A DNA stretch of 64,000 nt from Diadema setosum (GCA_033980235.1 CM067075.1:18426844-18490843), one strand, 5' to 3'; positions 34,501-47,400 are shown, numbered from the stretch's first letter. Translations and numbers: made by a program. Notes: generated from the sequence alone by a model not told the origin.

Positions 34501-35220
34501 CAAAGTGACTCAAAAATTCTGTCTCAAAAACAAAACAAAACAAACTTAGCCTCATTCTATTCTGCAGTGAAACAAGGCTTTACAAATGCTATAGCATTCA
34601 TAATATGTGCAAGTATCAAAAGAAAATATTTCTTTTTTGGTCTGACATCAAAATGGTCATTTTTGTATCATTCTGTAGGGAATTTTTTTCTCTTTCTTTT
34701 GCACTTTTGGGGTGCATTTCTTCCTGGAGGCAGGTGATTGCAAGAGTGAAAATCCAAAGTTTGTAAATTTCTTACATATTGTGCTTAAAAAAAAACTATA
34801 TCAGAAATGATAACATGGGGATATTCTTGGGTACCGGTACAAAGAAATTTAGGCAAAAACATCCTTACCTGAAAAAGAGTATGCCAGAGCCACTGAAATT
34901 CACCAACAGCAAAATTTACAAGAATTTGCAACTTGATTAAAAGTTATTTTGCAAGGGCGCAGTGATAACCATGTAGCATGCTCTTTCCAAGTAAGTTCCT
35001 GTCTTGAGTAGACAGCAAGAAAAACAATCTCATTCTTCCCCTACGCACAGTCTAAGTTCAATCACATTCATCAGTAGAGAGATGTCTGTTCTTAAGCAAC
35101 CATCACAATACAGAATAGTTCAGTATGTACAACAAAGAGCATTGCTTAAAAAAGGATGACATTTCACTGATCATGAATGTGTGTATAGTGTAGTAGATAA
35201 ACAAGGTCACAAGCTAACTA
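30625..35220. other. AT-rich, gene-poor stretch
   Basis: No convincing gene or transposon. It contains a (TA)n run followed by poly-T (31482-31528), a (GACA/CA)n run at 32128-32156 and an AAAC-rich run at 32752-32790. A weak exon candidate at 33718-33906 is listed separately. The stretch may be intron or 3' UTR of an unseen gene. Confidence 0.4.
33718..33906 (-). CDS. Weak candidate terminal exon, family unknown
   Basis: A 62-codon minus-strand frame of balanced composition (RRRDNPPDFGSIKDAVIKTK in the middle) lies in otherwise AT-rich DNA. It is preceded on its strand by a pyrimidine-rich stretch, so an acceptor is possible. It has no recognised domain and is short enough to be chance. Confidence 0.15.
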   Translation of the reverse strand: MNLTTAENDSALLIGPTIYRRRDNPPDFGSIKDAVIKTKTETYGFSSLLIMQFRFARLAKDD

Positions 35221-35639
35221 CAGTTGAACCTCTATTATCCGGCCTCCCTTTATCCGGATCTCTCTATTATCCGGACGCAATCTCGCCGTGATTTTTTTTT
35301 TTAATAATACGGGAAGAAAGGGAGATTCCCACCTCCTTGAGAACTCCTACCCAAACACACATGAATAAAATATTACTTCCAATATGATTAACATACATTG
35401 CATCAAATTTCCTTCCAAATTGCTTACCTTCAGACATTTCAACATCCCGAAACATCCCCAAATGTAACAATGAAAAGGTTGCAGTATACACATTACTACA
35501 TGTGGTACTACAATGGGCTACATCAGTACATGTGTATGTATATGTACATGTATAAAGCATTGAGTCTCCCGTATCCGGCCAAATCCCTTATCCGGATGAG
35601 CCCCGGTCCCGACTTGTCCGGATACGAGAGGTTCAACTG
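35221..35639. mobile_element. pogo/Tigger-like MITE, copy 1 (ATTATCCGG type)
   Basis: CAGTTGAACCTCTATTATCC at the left and GAGGTTCAACTG at the right, with TA at 35219-35220 and 35640-35641. Subterminal TTATCCGGAT words recur on both sides. 419 bp, no transposase. A sister copy is at 55083-55509. Confidence 0.9.
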
Positions 35640-35641
35640 TA

Positions 35642-37977
35642 CTTTGGTATTTTCGCCAAAAAGAATAAGGGAAACACATGTATGTCAAATATGAGACAAG
35701 ATGGATAAAACTCACTATGTATAAAGTACCGTAATACAAAAAAGTGTTGATGCACTAGAATAGTACTACATCTATCAGGCAACAATGAATCATCGTTCAT
35801 ACATTCCACTTTTTCACTCCATCTTTCCCTTATTGCAAAGCAACAAGAAATTAGTTTATTGCAGCTTCTAGTGACATATCATACAGCAGTTTTTCTTTAC
35901 AAAATTCATTAAATATTTACTATGCCATACCATGATTATTTTCTGTGGTGATACTGGTGATATGATCACATCTAGATGAATCAGACACAAAAGTTTGCCA
36001 TTTAAAACGATACAGTATTTTCAGCACACACAGCAAAATACCATGACAAGTTGACCCAAGATTATCCAAGTTACGAGTTTGATTTCACAAAACAATTTCA
36101 GCCCTGATATGGCGGAAAGGGAAGGACAAACTAAAAGGTGTTTTTTTAATTAAAAAAAAAAAATCATAATTTTTCAGTGCCTCATTTGCACAACATAAAA
36201 AAAGGCAGCGTCAATGTCGTTACATATCACAGGGGTCAGGAGAGGAGAGGCCCAGGCTCAGCTGATTTTCTAAAGGTCCTTTCATACACACTAGTTGTTG
36301 GGTGTCTGATCATCATGCCAAAATTGATCATTTTCCCTGCCATTTACACATGGCCAGAGAAAGCAAACAACTTTAAATCTATTCAAACACTGCACATGCC
36401 CAAGCAATGAACATAGCATGACCCCAGGCATCATTACCCTAGATCTAGTGCAGTGAGTTGCACCATGGGAGTTATAAAAAAAAAAAGAAAAAAAAAAAAA
36501 ACCCACCTCTGTGTGCCAGAACATAATGAGACATATTATGAGGGCTTCCCTAATAAGAGTAGTAAGCAGAAAGCATTTTGGTCACCAGCTTAACAATGTT
36601 GCAGGTTTAAACCAGAGTAAGGAATCAGCATTGGATTCTTGTTCTCTAAAATGTAATCCACTCTGAAGAGAATTCAGTTTGAATTTCATTGTTAATTGCT
36701 GAGAAGCCTCAAGAAATTAATGAGCCATCAAAGGAGTCTGTATTCTGACTTGACCCGTTGAGGACAGGCTGATTTTGCTACAATACACATTTCCCATAGA
36801 CATGGCCCAAGTGTACTCGGGACTTGTCCTCAACGGATTAAAGGTACTTCATTAATACTATGTACAAAATGTATGTCCATGCTACTATCAACTTGCACTA
36901 TCTAACAAGTAGTGACTACAGGTTTATCCTACCACCATCTGAATCTTGACAAGCCATGGGCAGCATCTCCCATCACAGAGGAAGTGGTTTTCCTGAGTCT
37001 TATTGATTGCCTCATGTCACGTGGGTACTGAACCCAGAGTAAAAACTTAACAGATCAGAACATCTCTGCCTCTCCCTTGCATTCACAACGGACTCCCCCC
37101 CCCCCCCCCCTCCCCCATCGTTCAGAGTGTCACCACAGATCTCATCTTTTTTTACCACTGACTGTCCACACTGGTGTCTGGACTGTCCCCAAGCAGTGGG
37201 GCAATAGGGCTTGGGGCAAACCCTAACACTTACTGAAACAAAACTTTGTACTCGAGCACAATTAATGAATACAGCTGGGTGCTATTCAGTTATGGCCCTA
37301 GGTCACTCTCCCTTCCAAATTTTGTCCCTGACCTGAGTTGCTTTGCAGGAAAGGTGGGGGGGGGGGGGGATCCCAGTGAGCATCCTCGCGATGGTTTTGG
37401 AGGGGAAAGTCCTGCGGTATTGGGACCAGTGTGAACGTAGGGATTGTGACCAATACTTTATCAATGGCACAGGCCACTCTTTATCTGCCTTGGCTTGTTA
37501 TCCCTACAGTTAATGTGTAAAACATAACTTCTATCTCGCTTACACAGATATTGTAAGTGCTTATCTCTCTCTCTCTCTATTTGTCCTCAACTCCCTATTA
37601 TCACATTGGGATAACCACACAAATTAGCTACTTCCTGTCTGTGAACTACAGGTTAATGAACTTCTCTGCTGGTAAACTGAACTTGGCTATGCACAATAGT
37701 CTGCACCCTTTACCATTTCCATTACTGTTACAGGTTACAAAGCAAGGCTCAGACACATTCTCATTACTTTATCACTATAAAACTTGTTATAAAATGGTTA
37801 TTATGGATCCTAATCAAATGACTGGCTGAGAGCAAACATGTACACAATATGTAACCTGTCTTTTATTTTGCCTAAAATGCCCTGCGGGCATAAGTTTCTA
37901 ACACTGACCGTGCACTAATGACCGCTCAGAGAAATGTGACTTGCTGTAATCATGCTCAATGAAGTCACAATTGCATA
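35642..37977. other. AT-rich DNA with one short hairpin
   Basis: No gene seen. Holds poly-C at 37096-37110, a poly-G run at 37357-37368 and the hairpin at 36755-36836. A 77-codon frame at 36177-36410 has no domain. Confidence 0.4.
36755..36836. repeat. Small CCGTTGAGGACA hairpin repeat
   Basis: CCGTTGAGGACA at the left is mirrored as TGTCCTCAACGG at the right around about 58 bases (CTGATTTTGCTACAATACAC, CCATAGACATGGCCCAAGTG). The compact, intact form suggests a mini-MITE or a structured-RNA-derived repeat. Only one copy is in the window. Confidence 0.55.
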
Positions 37978-38184
37978 CTGTAAAACGACGAATGTTCGTG
38001 TGCATTTTAATTTCGCGTATTTCACAAGCGCCAACATCCGCGAAATTAAAATGCACATGAAAGTTCTTGCCTACACAAGGTGCATTGGATGCCAGTGGCA
38101 ATTCGCGAAAATTTCATGCTGTGAGAAAGGCTGTCGGCTCCAATTCGCAAAATTTTCATGCCGCGAATATATCGTGTTTTACAG
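37978..38184. mobile_element. TA-flanked MITE CTGTAAAAC, copy 1
   Basis: CTGTAAAACGACGAATGTTC at the left and GTGTTTTACAG at the right, with TA at 37976-37977 and 38185-38186. The inside holds GCATTTTAATTTCGCG, AATTCGCGAAAATTTCATGC and TGTCGGCTCCAATTCGC. The sister copy is 39151-39399. Confidence 0.85.
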
Positions 38185-38186
38185 TA

Positions 38187-39148
38187 CTTTAGCAATGCAC
38201 ACTCAGTCAGTTGCAAGCGCGCACTCAATCACCTATCTACCATTCTATAAACAACTTCATGTTCAGTATCAGCATGTCCGTTTAGAACATTCTTCAGACA
38301 TCTTGGCTTTTTCAAAAGCAAGTTCTACATGTAGCTGACTGATATTTACCCATAAAGGTAAATGGAAAATAGTTCATACATTTATACAGCAAGTACGGTA
38401 ATGAACAGATTTTAGTTCAGGATGTTAGTGGAGATGCAGCTCATTCTCGAGTATTCGCATGTTGTGCAGCATGCACCCGGCAGCGCCTCATGCATGTTAC
38501 ACCAAATACCCTGGAGTGCGCTGCATCTCCACTTACACCATCTCACCCATGCGTAATTTGTATAATATAAACCTTAACATAAATCATCGAAGAAAGATCC
38601 AAGGTCACCACTTCATAGATAAAACACTAAATCTATGCACGGCTGTAGGCACTATGCTGTACATTTTCCAATTTCTTCTGCACACAGTCACTGATGAAAA
38701 TCTATGGTGTCTAGCCCCTCCCTCAACACATGTGTGTACAAATACTCAAAACAGTTACAGATTTTAGGCGTCCACCCGCATGGTTGTATTCATATTCCCA
38801 TGGTCGGACATCCTGGTATTTAGCGGCAACTGGAGTGAAAACAAACTGACAATCAGTGCACATTCTGCATATTTTTTAGACAAAATGATCTACTTTTCTT
38901 CCATAATTAGCTTTGACATTTCATGAAACTGGTAGATATGGTCCATCTTAAGATGAACCACAACTGCCACAAGAAATGTTAATGATATGTTTAAAAAAAA
39001 GCTAGATCAAGGACTTGCAACGCTGACGCTGTGTACATATATTTGTAAAAAGTATGCAAAGCATTCACTATGATTCACCACACTCCAGTTCCGCACATGT
39101 ATTACACACAGGCGAGCTGTTTGTTTTCATTATACCAGAAATGATGTA
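38187..39148. other. Unassigned DNA between two related MITEs
   Basis: No gene, repeat or inverted terminus found. The frame at 38459-38767 has no recognised domain. Confidence 0.4.
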
Positions 39149-39150
39149 TA

Positions 39151-39399
39151 CTGTAAAACGAGGAATGTTCACGTGCATTTTAATTTCGCATATTTCGCGA
39201 GAGCCAAGATTCGCGAAATTAATATGCACGTGAATGTTCTTGTCTACACTATACACATTGAATGTTAGAGGCAACTCATGAAAATTTCATGCCATGAAAA
39301 AAAGCATCGGCTCCAATTCGAAAAAATTTCACAACGCAAAAAAGGCTGTCGGCTCCAATTCGCGAAAATTTCATGCCGCGAAAATATTATGTTTTACAG
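39151..39399. mobile_element. TA-flanked MITE CTGTAAAAC, copy 2
   Basis: CTGTAAAACGAGGAATGTTC at the left and ATGTTTTACAG at the right, with TA at 39149-39150 and 39400-39401. It differs from copy 1 by an extra GCTCCAATTCGAAAAAATTT module (about 39309-39360), i.e. an internal duplication. Confidence 0.85.
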
Positions 39400-39401
39400 T
39401 A

Positions 39402-42047
39402 CCCCAATCATGAGAATACGCCATTATCTATGCAGTGGAAAGGGATGCTTTGAGCACTTTGCCCTGGAGATGGTTTTAAGAGACCCTTTGATAACATCAA
39501 TTCATAACCATTGCACAAGATTCTCTTTGTAAGAATGTGACATCTCAAACCTAACACGTACATAGCAAATTCCAGTCTTTTTTTGTGCAGAGAATAGACT
39601 AACAAACTCTTTGACCACCTTTTTTTTTTTTTTTTTTTAAATCTTTTTTTATTAACTCACTTACTCTACAAAGTTTGAATGATACTTGTTATGGCTAGCA
39701 ACATTGCTCCTCTAAACAGCAGGATTTTCTTCTCAATCTGAAGATCACAGAGAGTAAACTTTAATAGATCTTTTGCCTCAATTTTTCACTGCTATATTTT
39801 CTTGATGATTTCAAAAAATAAACACCATTTCCCATTCTACATGTATGCAGCTGTCCATATCAAAATGATGTGAAGCACAATGGGGAGGGGAGAATGCTCC
39901 TATCAAATGTTGATTTCAGAAGGAATGGTAGAGGCGAAAGTATATAGATGACAACTTGACAGCTAACAGACAAGTGACAAATATCTTCAATGAAATCTTC
40001 ACATCACTTTATAGCCAACATTAGTGACCACCCTGTCAAAAACAAATGTGAAGTCCCATAACTCTTAAGTTTCATGTCTTTCTCTTCAATAGTAACACTG
40101 CAAAACATATTAACAACACAAACCTGTAAAAGGATGTCATCAAAACGCACATGATCTTAATGTATTACCAATTCATTCTTAAAAAGATGATGATCTACTT
40201 CAAAGTGCTTTGTGTTTGGATGATCTTATGTGTTACCTAGTTTTTTTTCCTTATATGGTCATTCTGTATGGCTAGATAGCCAGGATGTGTGAGCAACTGA
40301 GGCAAGCTAAACCATGGAATGTCAACCAAATTCAGCAAGGGCTGTTTGATGTAGCCATCAAATGTGTACTGCCTTACCAATTACAGTGCTGATCAGCATC
40401 AAATGGCAGGACATTCGCAAACACTTACTCACATCCTCTCTCTGAAGACCATGCTGTCTCCAGATATATAGAAAGATTTGAGAATAGATGATAGGAACAG
40501 GATGCAGCGTCTTGAGTCTGAGGAGGAGGAATCTTTCCTCTTTGAATCACTTCTTTCCCTCTGTTCATGTCCCCCCCCCCCCACCTCCCAGCTCTTTCCT
40601 GGGATGACAGGAAAAGACAAATGTCTAGGGAAAGAACTGATAATGACTAACATCAGCTTTTCTAATCAATACTTCAAGGGGCAGTTGGGAAATCAGTATA
40701 GTTTTTAAGCCAAATATTTCAGGGTTTTTTTATTTTTGAACACGATTTTCGTGAGTCGGGTGCTATTCACAAATTTAAAAACATGTGAAAATATGAGCTC
40801 TGATCCTGATACGAGTGTGATGCGGATGCATACATTCTCTGTTTAGTCCTGTACTGTACTCCACAATTGCAAATTCAACCACTTGCGAAATTGCCGGGAA
40901 GTCCCAATACACGAAAAATTAGACCCGCTAAATATAAGGCATATGCCAGATGCAAACCCCTTATATATCACACTTTCATGTCACACAGTTTCACACTTAC
41001 AGCTGGCTTGCTTTGTCATGCTCAGTCTACTGACTTGGTTAAAAAATCTCACTGCACTAAAATTTATATAAAATAAAAAACAAACAAACAAACAAACAGT
41101 AGAACAGTAGGTGGGTTTTTTTTTTTGTTATAACAGTATAATTTATTCAGATCAAAACTTTCATAACTTTTCTGAATTTTGACAACAAATGTCATTTGTA
41201 TATTTGCATGTTTTTTCCTGGTAAATAAAAAAGATGTTTGTTTTGCAACACTTAACGTTTTACAGGTACAGTACCAACCAAATGGCGCAGGCTCCAAGTC
41301 AGATTTTGAAAGATAATTGAGCATGTAATGTGAAGAACAATTAAACACGTGTGTGCAAAATGTTGATGTTGATGCTGATGTCCTCATTCACACATGCTGT
41401 AAAGCATGACATACAAAAGTCAATTAATTGTGTGAGATAGCGCTATTGTGTTGTGTAAACTGTGTATTATATCCATGGTTTTCATGGGCACAAAAAGAAT
41501 TGAGCAGCCAAACCAACCACTGGGCATAACTTTTGACAAACTTTGTGCGACTACAAATTGTACATTGTAGATAACTATGCGGTATACTCTCCTCTATCAA
41601 TGCAAGAGTTCCACTGACCAACAGTGAATGGCTGCTCGCCACAGGTCAGTGAAACTCACAATCTAAGAGGGCACAAACAGCATTTGGTAAGCAGTGAAGC
41701 CAACAGCTCTTTATAGGGCTACCATTGGCAGCACAGGCACTTACTGGATACGGCTGCTATATAAACCACATTGAAAATACTTTTACACTGACATTACATC
41801 GGAGTCACAGTGTACTCAAGTCTATCTGGCACTCACACAGCACTTCTGGCACTATCACATTGCTTCAGGGGTGTTACTCACAAACAGGCAACTCTCTTTT
41901 TCTCCAGTGGCTGTGGTAGCTATCATCCTCTTTTACAGAGAGAGGTTTCAAAAACAGCTATCACACACTTCCCTCGTGTTTCCGAAGAATTCTTTAATCT
42001 TAACCAAAGTCTACATGAAGAACTTCAAATCCTTCCTAACAATTGCC
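39402..42047. other. AT-rich, featureless DNA
   Basis: Homopolymers (T run near 39620-39638, C run at 40570-40581), no gene or transposon ends. Small frames (for example 41064-41387 minus) are unsupported. Confidence 0.4.
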
Positions 42048-42423
42048 TTAAAGGGGTAGTATAGTTTTGGTTGAGATCGGGCTTCAGATTGCCATTTTTT
42101 TTGTGAGATAATGAGAAAGTTCTTATGACATATGAAAGAGCATACAATTCTAAGAGGAATCCAAAGTTTATTTGATAAAAATTGGTTTTGAAATGGCCGA
42201 GATATCAAAAAACAAAGAGGTCCTAATAAAAGGTGGGACTCACCTTTTACTAGGACCACTGTGTTTTACTTTGTTTTGTGACATCCCAGCCATTTCTACA
42301 CCGATTTTCATCAAATAAACTTTGAATTACTCTTAGAATTGTGTGCTTTTAAATATTTCATAAGTGGTTTCTAATTATCTCGAAAAAAGTTACATTGTGA
42401 ATCCCCATCTCAACCAAAACTAA
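42048..42423. mobile_element. TTAA MITE with GGTTGAGAT arms, right end lost
   Basis: TTAA at 42048-42051, then AGGGGTAGTATAGTTTTGG. The arms mirror each other (AATTCTAAGAGGAATCCAAA / TTTGAATTACTCTTAGAATT; TTTGATAAAAATTGGTTTTG / ATTTTCATCAAATAAAC). The right end reads CTCAACCAAAACT and stops before the expected mirrored TATACTACCCCTTTAA. It is replaced by AAAGGATAAGTCC, the start of a neighbouring repeat. Related to the outer element at 61142-63386. Confidence 0.75.
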
Positions 42424-43005
42424 AGGATAAGTCCAGACCAGTTAAAAGTTAGTATGAAAAGATAAATGATATATGACAAGCGTAACAGTGAAAATTTGAT
42501 CAGAATCAAAATAACAGTCAGGAAGTTATGAAATTTAAAAGATTTGCTTATTTTTGTACAATAGCTCTTAAACAGCTGATATGAATAATATGTAAATAAG
42601 TGAGCTGAAGATATCATCAGCATTTTTCCTTTGAATATGTAAAAAAAAAAATGGCAAGGATTAATTTATTCTGGTCTAAGAGTATAACAAATAATGTTAT
42701 TCCTGGTTGAAGGATTTAGAAATAGTAAGTCAGATATCAGGATTTGAGACAGAGGCATAATTGTGTTTGATCAGTAACTGGGAATTTCATGATTTTATGT
42801 ACATTACAATGGCAAATTGTGAGGACATGACATCATCAGTTCACTATTTGCATAAAAACATTGCCTGTTCAAGAACTGGTGTTGGTAAAACTACACAATT
42901 TCATAACTTTCTTAATTTTCATTCAAATGTCATTAATATTTTTACTCTGTCTTTTTGGACTAACTTATACATAAGTATTTGTCATGGATTTCCCTATAAT
43001 GTACA
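42424..43005. repeat. Diverged inverted-repeat element
   Basis: AAGGATAAGTCCAGACCAG at the left and a decayed mirrored end near GTCTTTTTGGACTAACTTA (42949-42968). GGAAGTTATGAAATTT (42521) mirrors AATTTCATAACTTTC (42897). A strongly diverged hairpin element of unclear boundaries. Confidence 0.45.
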
Positions 43006-43199
43006 AACAGCGTCCTCGCCAAAAAATGAAGTACGCGTGGCGGAAAAGTGCCGTCAGGTAGTTTGAAATATTTACGCGTGGTGGCTCAAACTGAACACCT
43101 GGTCAGGTCGTCGGGGGAAGAAACGGCGCTTACACAACGACATGAGTGTGCGCGAGAAGCATGTAAAAATAAGGGGGAAGGGACAAAATTGGTGCGACA

Positions 43200-46100
43200 T
43201 CGTGCTGTCATTGCTGCATTATTACGTTACAACTTCGTAGCTAAAAAATGTTACTAAAAGTGTCCGAAATCATCCCTCCGTTTGTAACAGATCATATGCA
43301 TTGTTGATACTTATCACGTAACTAAAGTGTATGGTTGCATCGCATTTTATCCTTTCGTTTATTTCTTTTTTTTTCAAGATCACATCATTTTGAAGACGTA
43401 CACAGGGGAGGAAATGAAGAAGAGAAAGAAGAAAAATAATGAAACTCGCAAAGCGGCATTGCACTATCAACGCTGCATTTGTAAAATGACTTTAGGAGTC
43501 AGGAATTATATTTTTTTTTTTGGACAAAATTATCGATATTTATCACGTTACTAAAGTGTAAATTTGCCGTTCCATTTAATCCTTTCTTCGCAATTTTGTT
43601 TTAATTTCAAGGATCATGCAATTTAGAAAAGAAAACAGCAAGAGATTTAAAAAAAGAAAATACTGGTGGAACTAATGGCAGCCACATCAAACTATCAACG
43701 CCTGCGTTTAACTTTGCGCCGCTGAAAGTGTGACTTGAAATCTCCAAAATTATATTTTCTTTTATGACAATATAGTGAATACTTTTAATAAAGTGTGGGT
43801 CTGCATTGCTTTTTATACTTTCATTTGTGTTTATTTTTCATTTGAAGAATCACATTATTTTGAAAAAAATAAGCAAAGAAAAAAGAAGGAAATATTGGTA
43901 AAACTAACGGAGCGGTATCGCACTACAACGCTGCACTTAGCTTAGCTCTGCGTTGCTGAAAATGTGACTTACACTGTATAGTCTGCGAAATCGTCTTTGT
44001 TTAATGACAATAGTGGATACCTATCACTTAATAAAGTATGGGTTTGCATTACTTTTTACACTTTCTTTAGCGTTTCTGTTTTTATTTCAAGGATTGCACT
44101 GACTTGAAGAAAAAAAAGAAAAAGGAAGAAAATATTGGTGCAACTATAACGAAGCGTCAACCCGCCATAAAAGCTGCGTTTACGTTAACTTTGCGTTGCC
44201 GAAAATGTGACTAAAGTCTTTGTAATTATCTTTTCTTTAATGTAATATTGTTGATACTTGTCACGTAATAAAGCGCATGCTTGCATCGCTTTCATCCTTT
44301 ATTTTTGTGTTTCTTTTTCTATTTCAACTAGTGCAACTATCGTAACGAAGCAGCATCCATGCTCTATCAACACTGCATTTAGTTTAACTAAACGTCTCTG
44401 TGAAGTGACTTAAGTGTCCAAAATTCTTTTCTTTCATGACATGATTGTTGATATTTATCATGTAACTAAAGTATATATTTCAATCACATTTATACAATTT
44501 CTTTCACATTTGTCTATGTCAAGAGTCGCGCAATTTAGAAGAAAAAATAACAGCAAACTAGAAATGTCGCTAAGGCGACTGGTATGCCTCCGCCACAATG
44601 CATGATTCTCCTAATAGGTCTATAGTACATGTAGACAATGCGTGATTACATTTTCACAAAATTGGCAAAATATTAAAATGACACGTTTGTCACAAATGTG
44701 TTGAATGCTCACCTTCCTTGACCTAGGTTTAATTGGATGAATAGGAGAGCATGTACTTGGGGATTTAAGGACTTTAACTTGACTTTGACCCATTCATAAG
44801 TTTATGCACTGAGTAATTTTCAAGGTATAGAGAAAAAGTGCAATTTCTATAATGAAAAGTTCATTGTTACCATTTTCATCTGGCCTTTGACCCTAAAATT
44901 CATAGGATAATCACTGTCAGGCACAACATGCATAAATACGTAGTAAGTTTCAAGATAACTTGAGCCACTTCTGAGATATGGAGGAAAAAGTTAGTTCAGC
45001 ACTTTCCCTTGATCTTTGACCTTTTGACCTTTGAGGCAAAAAAAAAAAAAAAGAAGAAAAAAGAAAGCTTCCAGAGAATCTCTATTAGGTTATACATGCA
45101 TACACCAAGTGTAAAAAAAAAAAGATAATCCTGCTGGCATTGCATAAATATGAGGGAAATAGTAAAATTTTGAAGTGTTGCCCTTGACCTTTGACCCATG
45201 AACCCTTAATTCTCTAGATATTCACTGCCAGTCAGTACATGTATAGATACTGTGTTCCATGAAGATACCTTGAACAATTTCCAAGATACAGAGAAAAAAG
45301 TTAAGTTTTAATATTTTTACTTGACCTTTGACCTCATGACCCCAAACTTTCACCAAAGAATCTTAATTGGGTAATACATGTATACACAGAGTTTCAAGAA
45401 AATATCTTCGGGCATTGCATAGATATGGTGGCAATAGTGAAATTTTCGTATTTGACCTTGACCTTTTGACCTTTGACATTGAGCATGTGCACCCAAAAGC
45501 TGATAGGCACAACTTCACCCCCTAATACACATACATGCCAAGTTTCATTAGGATACCTCAAAAGGTTTTTTAGTTACGCTGTCCACAAAATTCATTATGG
45601 ACGGAAGGACTGACGGACGGACGGATGGACGGAAGGACGGACGGACGGGCGGACGGACGAACAACCCGAAAACATAATGCCTCCGGCACCACTTCGTGGC
45701 GGAGGCATAAAAAAAGATTAAAAGAAGAAAGTACCAGTGGAACGAACTGAGCACAGAGTCAGCGACATCGCACTAAATGTGACTTTAAAAATATTTCCAA
45801 AATTATCTGTTCTTTTATGACAATATTGTGAATACTTATCACTTAATAAAGTGAGGGTTTGCATCACTTTTATATTTTCTTTTGCGTTGTTGTTTTTTTT
45901 TTATTTCAAGGATTACACTGATTTGAAGAAAAAGGGAAAAAGAAGAAAATAGCAGTGCAACAAGATAATAGAAGCCTGGCATCCCGCTATGAAAGCTGCG
46001 TTTTAGCTTCCTTGCATAAAAGAGAATGTGACTTAGAATTCATTTTATTATATAATTCAAGAATCACGAAATTTAACAGAAAAGAAAAGGCAAGAAAATG

Positions 46101-46440
46101 ATTAAAAAGGAGAAAGTACACGTATGAGTGGAACGAACTGATCGCAGAGTCAGTGACATCACACTATCAACACTTTATGTCACTAAAAATGAGGCATTAA
46201 AGTCCGAAATTATCATTTCGTTTATAATTGTTAGTACTTATCACGTAATAAAGTGTAGGGTTGCATCACATTCTATCCTTTCGTCTATTTTCCCTTATGT
46301 TATAGTATACTTCAAAGATCACGTAATTTAGGAGAACATGGAAAGAAAAGGAAGAAGAGGTAGGCCTACATATAAAAAAAAAATTATGTAACTATAACAA
46401 AGCGGTATCCGCAACTATCACGCTGCATAATTATGGGTTG
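43200..46440 (+). repeat. Tandem array of about 235-bp units, split by element D1
   Basis: The anchor 'TATCACGTAACTAAAGTG' and variants recurs near 43312, 43543, 43778, 44021, 44258, 44457, 45834 and 46237. Each unit also has a 'TTTATTTCAAGGATCAC' phrase, a purine-rich 'GAAGAAAAAGAAGAAAATA' phrase and a 'CTATCAACGCTGCATTT' phrase. Unit length is about 200-243 bases; the larger last gap includes D1. Divergence is considerable, so it is an old satellite-like array. No coding sequence. Confidence 0.75.
44558..45709 (+). mobile_element. Family D element, copy 1
   Basis: 5' mini-hairpin GTCGC-TAAG-GCGAC (44565-44578), then the box TATGCCTCCGCCA. About six core repeats of roughly 145 bp follow, each with 'AAGTTTCAAGATAA', 'GAGATATGGAGG' and TTGACCTTTGACC-type words. 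Then come a pure GGAC tail (45601-45660) and the 3' hairpin ATGCCTCCGGCACCA / TGGCGGAGGCAT. It is inserted in the 235-bp array: the flanking phrases (purine-rich before, AGAAAGTACCAGTGG after) are contiguous in other array units. Confidence 0.85.
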
Positions 46441-46629
46441 CTGTGAAGTAGAAATTCATCAACGATCTGGTGCATATTTTGGGTGGAACATTCGGAAAAC
46501 ATTCAATGAAATAAGTAAGAAGACATGTCTGTGCAAAAATAAAGGAAGTCTTTATTATTGTTGTGCGATTTATGTTCACGTGTCGATGCGCACTGCAGGT
46601 AAAAGGCTTTTGAACTTTGTTTCCCGTGT

Positions 46630-46664
46630 ATATATATATATAGATATATATAGATATATAGATG

Positions 46665-46703
<39 letters not shown>

Positions 46704-46705
46704 CT
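46630..46705. repeat. (TA)n microsatellite
   Basis: Interrupted TA/GATA repeats produce Tyr-Ile frames on both strands. Not coding. Confidence 0.9.
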
Positions 46706-46734
46706 CAATATAGATGGTCTAGATCTAGGCCTAA

Positions 46735-47400
46735 GGAGGCACAAGGATCTCGTCATACCGAGTTTCACTGTATTTATTTTCGCGTGGCGTTTGGTGCTGC
46801 GAACTTCAGTTTACTGCTTTATTTTCGTCATTTGTCATACCTCTCGTTTGGTAGGATTTCTTTGATTAATATTACTTTATTCGTTCTCTTTATATTTCGT
46901 AAGTATCTAAAAGTAATTGACACTTTTCACGTTTTCGTAACGGCGATTTCACCACTTCGCTGCAGTATTTTTGAAGGAAGTTTGATTGAATGCTGAGCAT
47001 ACGTAGTGTCCTTCGCCTTATTTCATGTCTCCCTCTTTTACTCTATTTCCCCTCCCATGAATGATGAAAATAAAAATCATATACAATCATGTCTACCTCA
47101 CAACAAAAAGAAGCACGTGCTAGCAACCTTCATAAAGTTAAATCTGATTGTTGATTGCTACCAAAGAATAAGGGGGAAACGCGACAATAGATAGGAGCGA
47201 AAAGATTGTATGCAGTCTCTTCGGATCAAAGACTCCTGACATCCGTTTCCCCCCCCCCCCCCCTTGCGGAAATTTCCACAAAACCAGGTTCTAGACGCAG
47301 GTGCCAGACGAAAGAATGTGCGCTCTAGAATTCTGTTAATAAACAGAGTGTAAATACCCTGGAAATATCGATCGAAGAACTAGCTCATGAGTAGGGCTGC
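46735..47400 (-). mobile_element. Inverted fragment of the hAT-like element
   Basis: In inverse orientation this matches about 52680-53230 (ATCTCGTC..ACCGAGTTTC, TTTTCGCGT.GC, TTTTCGTAACGGCGATT, CTTCGCTGCAGTA, ATGCTGAGC) and 52290-52520 (TGCGGAAATTTCCACAA, GAAATATCGATCGAAGAAC, TGTAAATA). The two parts are in the order expected for one rearranged copy. Confidence 0.65.

Noticed and set aside
43200..46440. CRISPR array
   Set aside because: Units are about 235 bp, diverged, eukaryotic and lack repeat-spacer structure.
46433..46996. 187-codon frame as a gene
   Set aside because: Includes translated (TA)n (Tyr-Ile repeats) and an inverted fragment of the hAT-like element.
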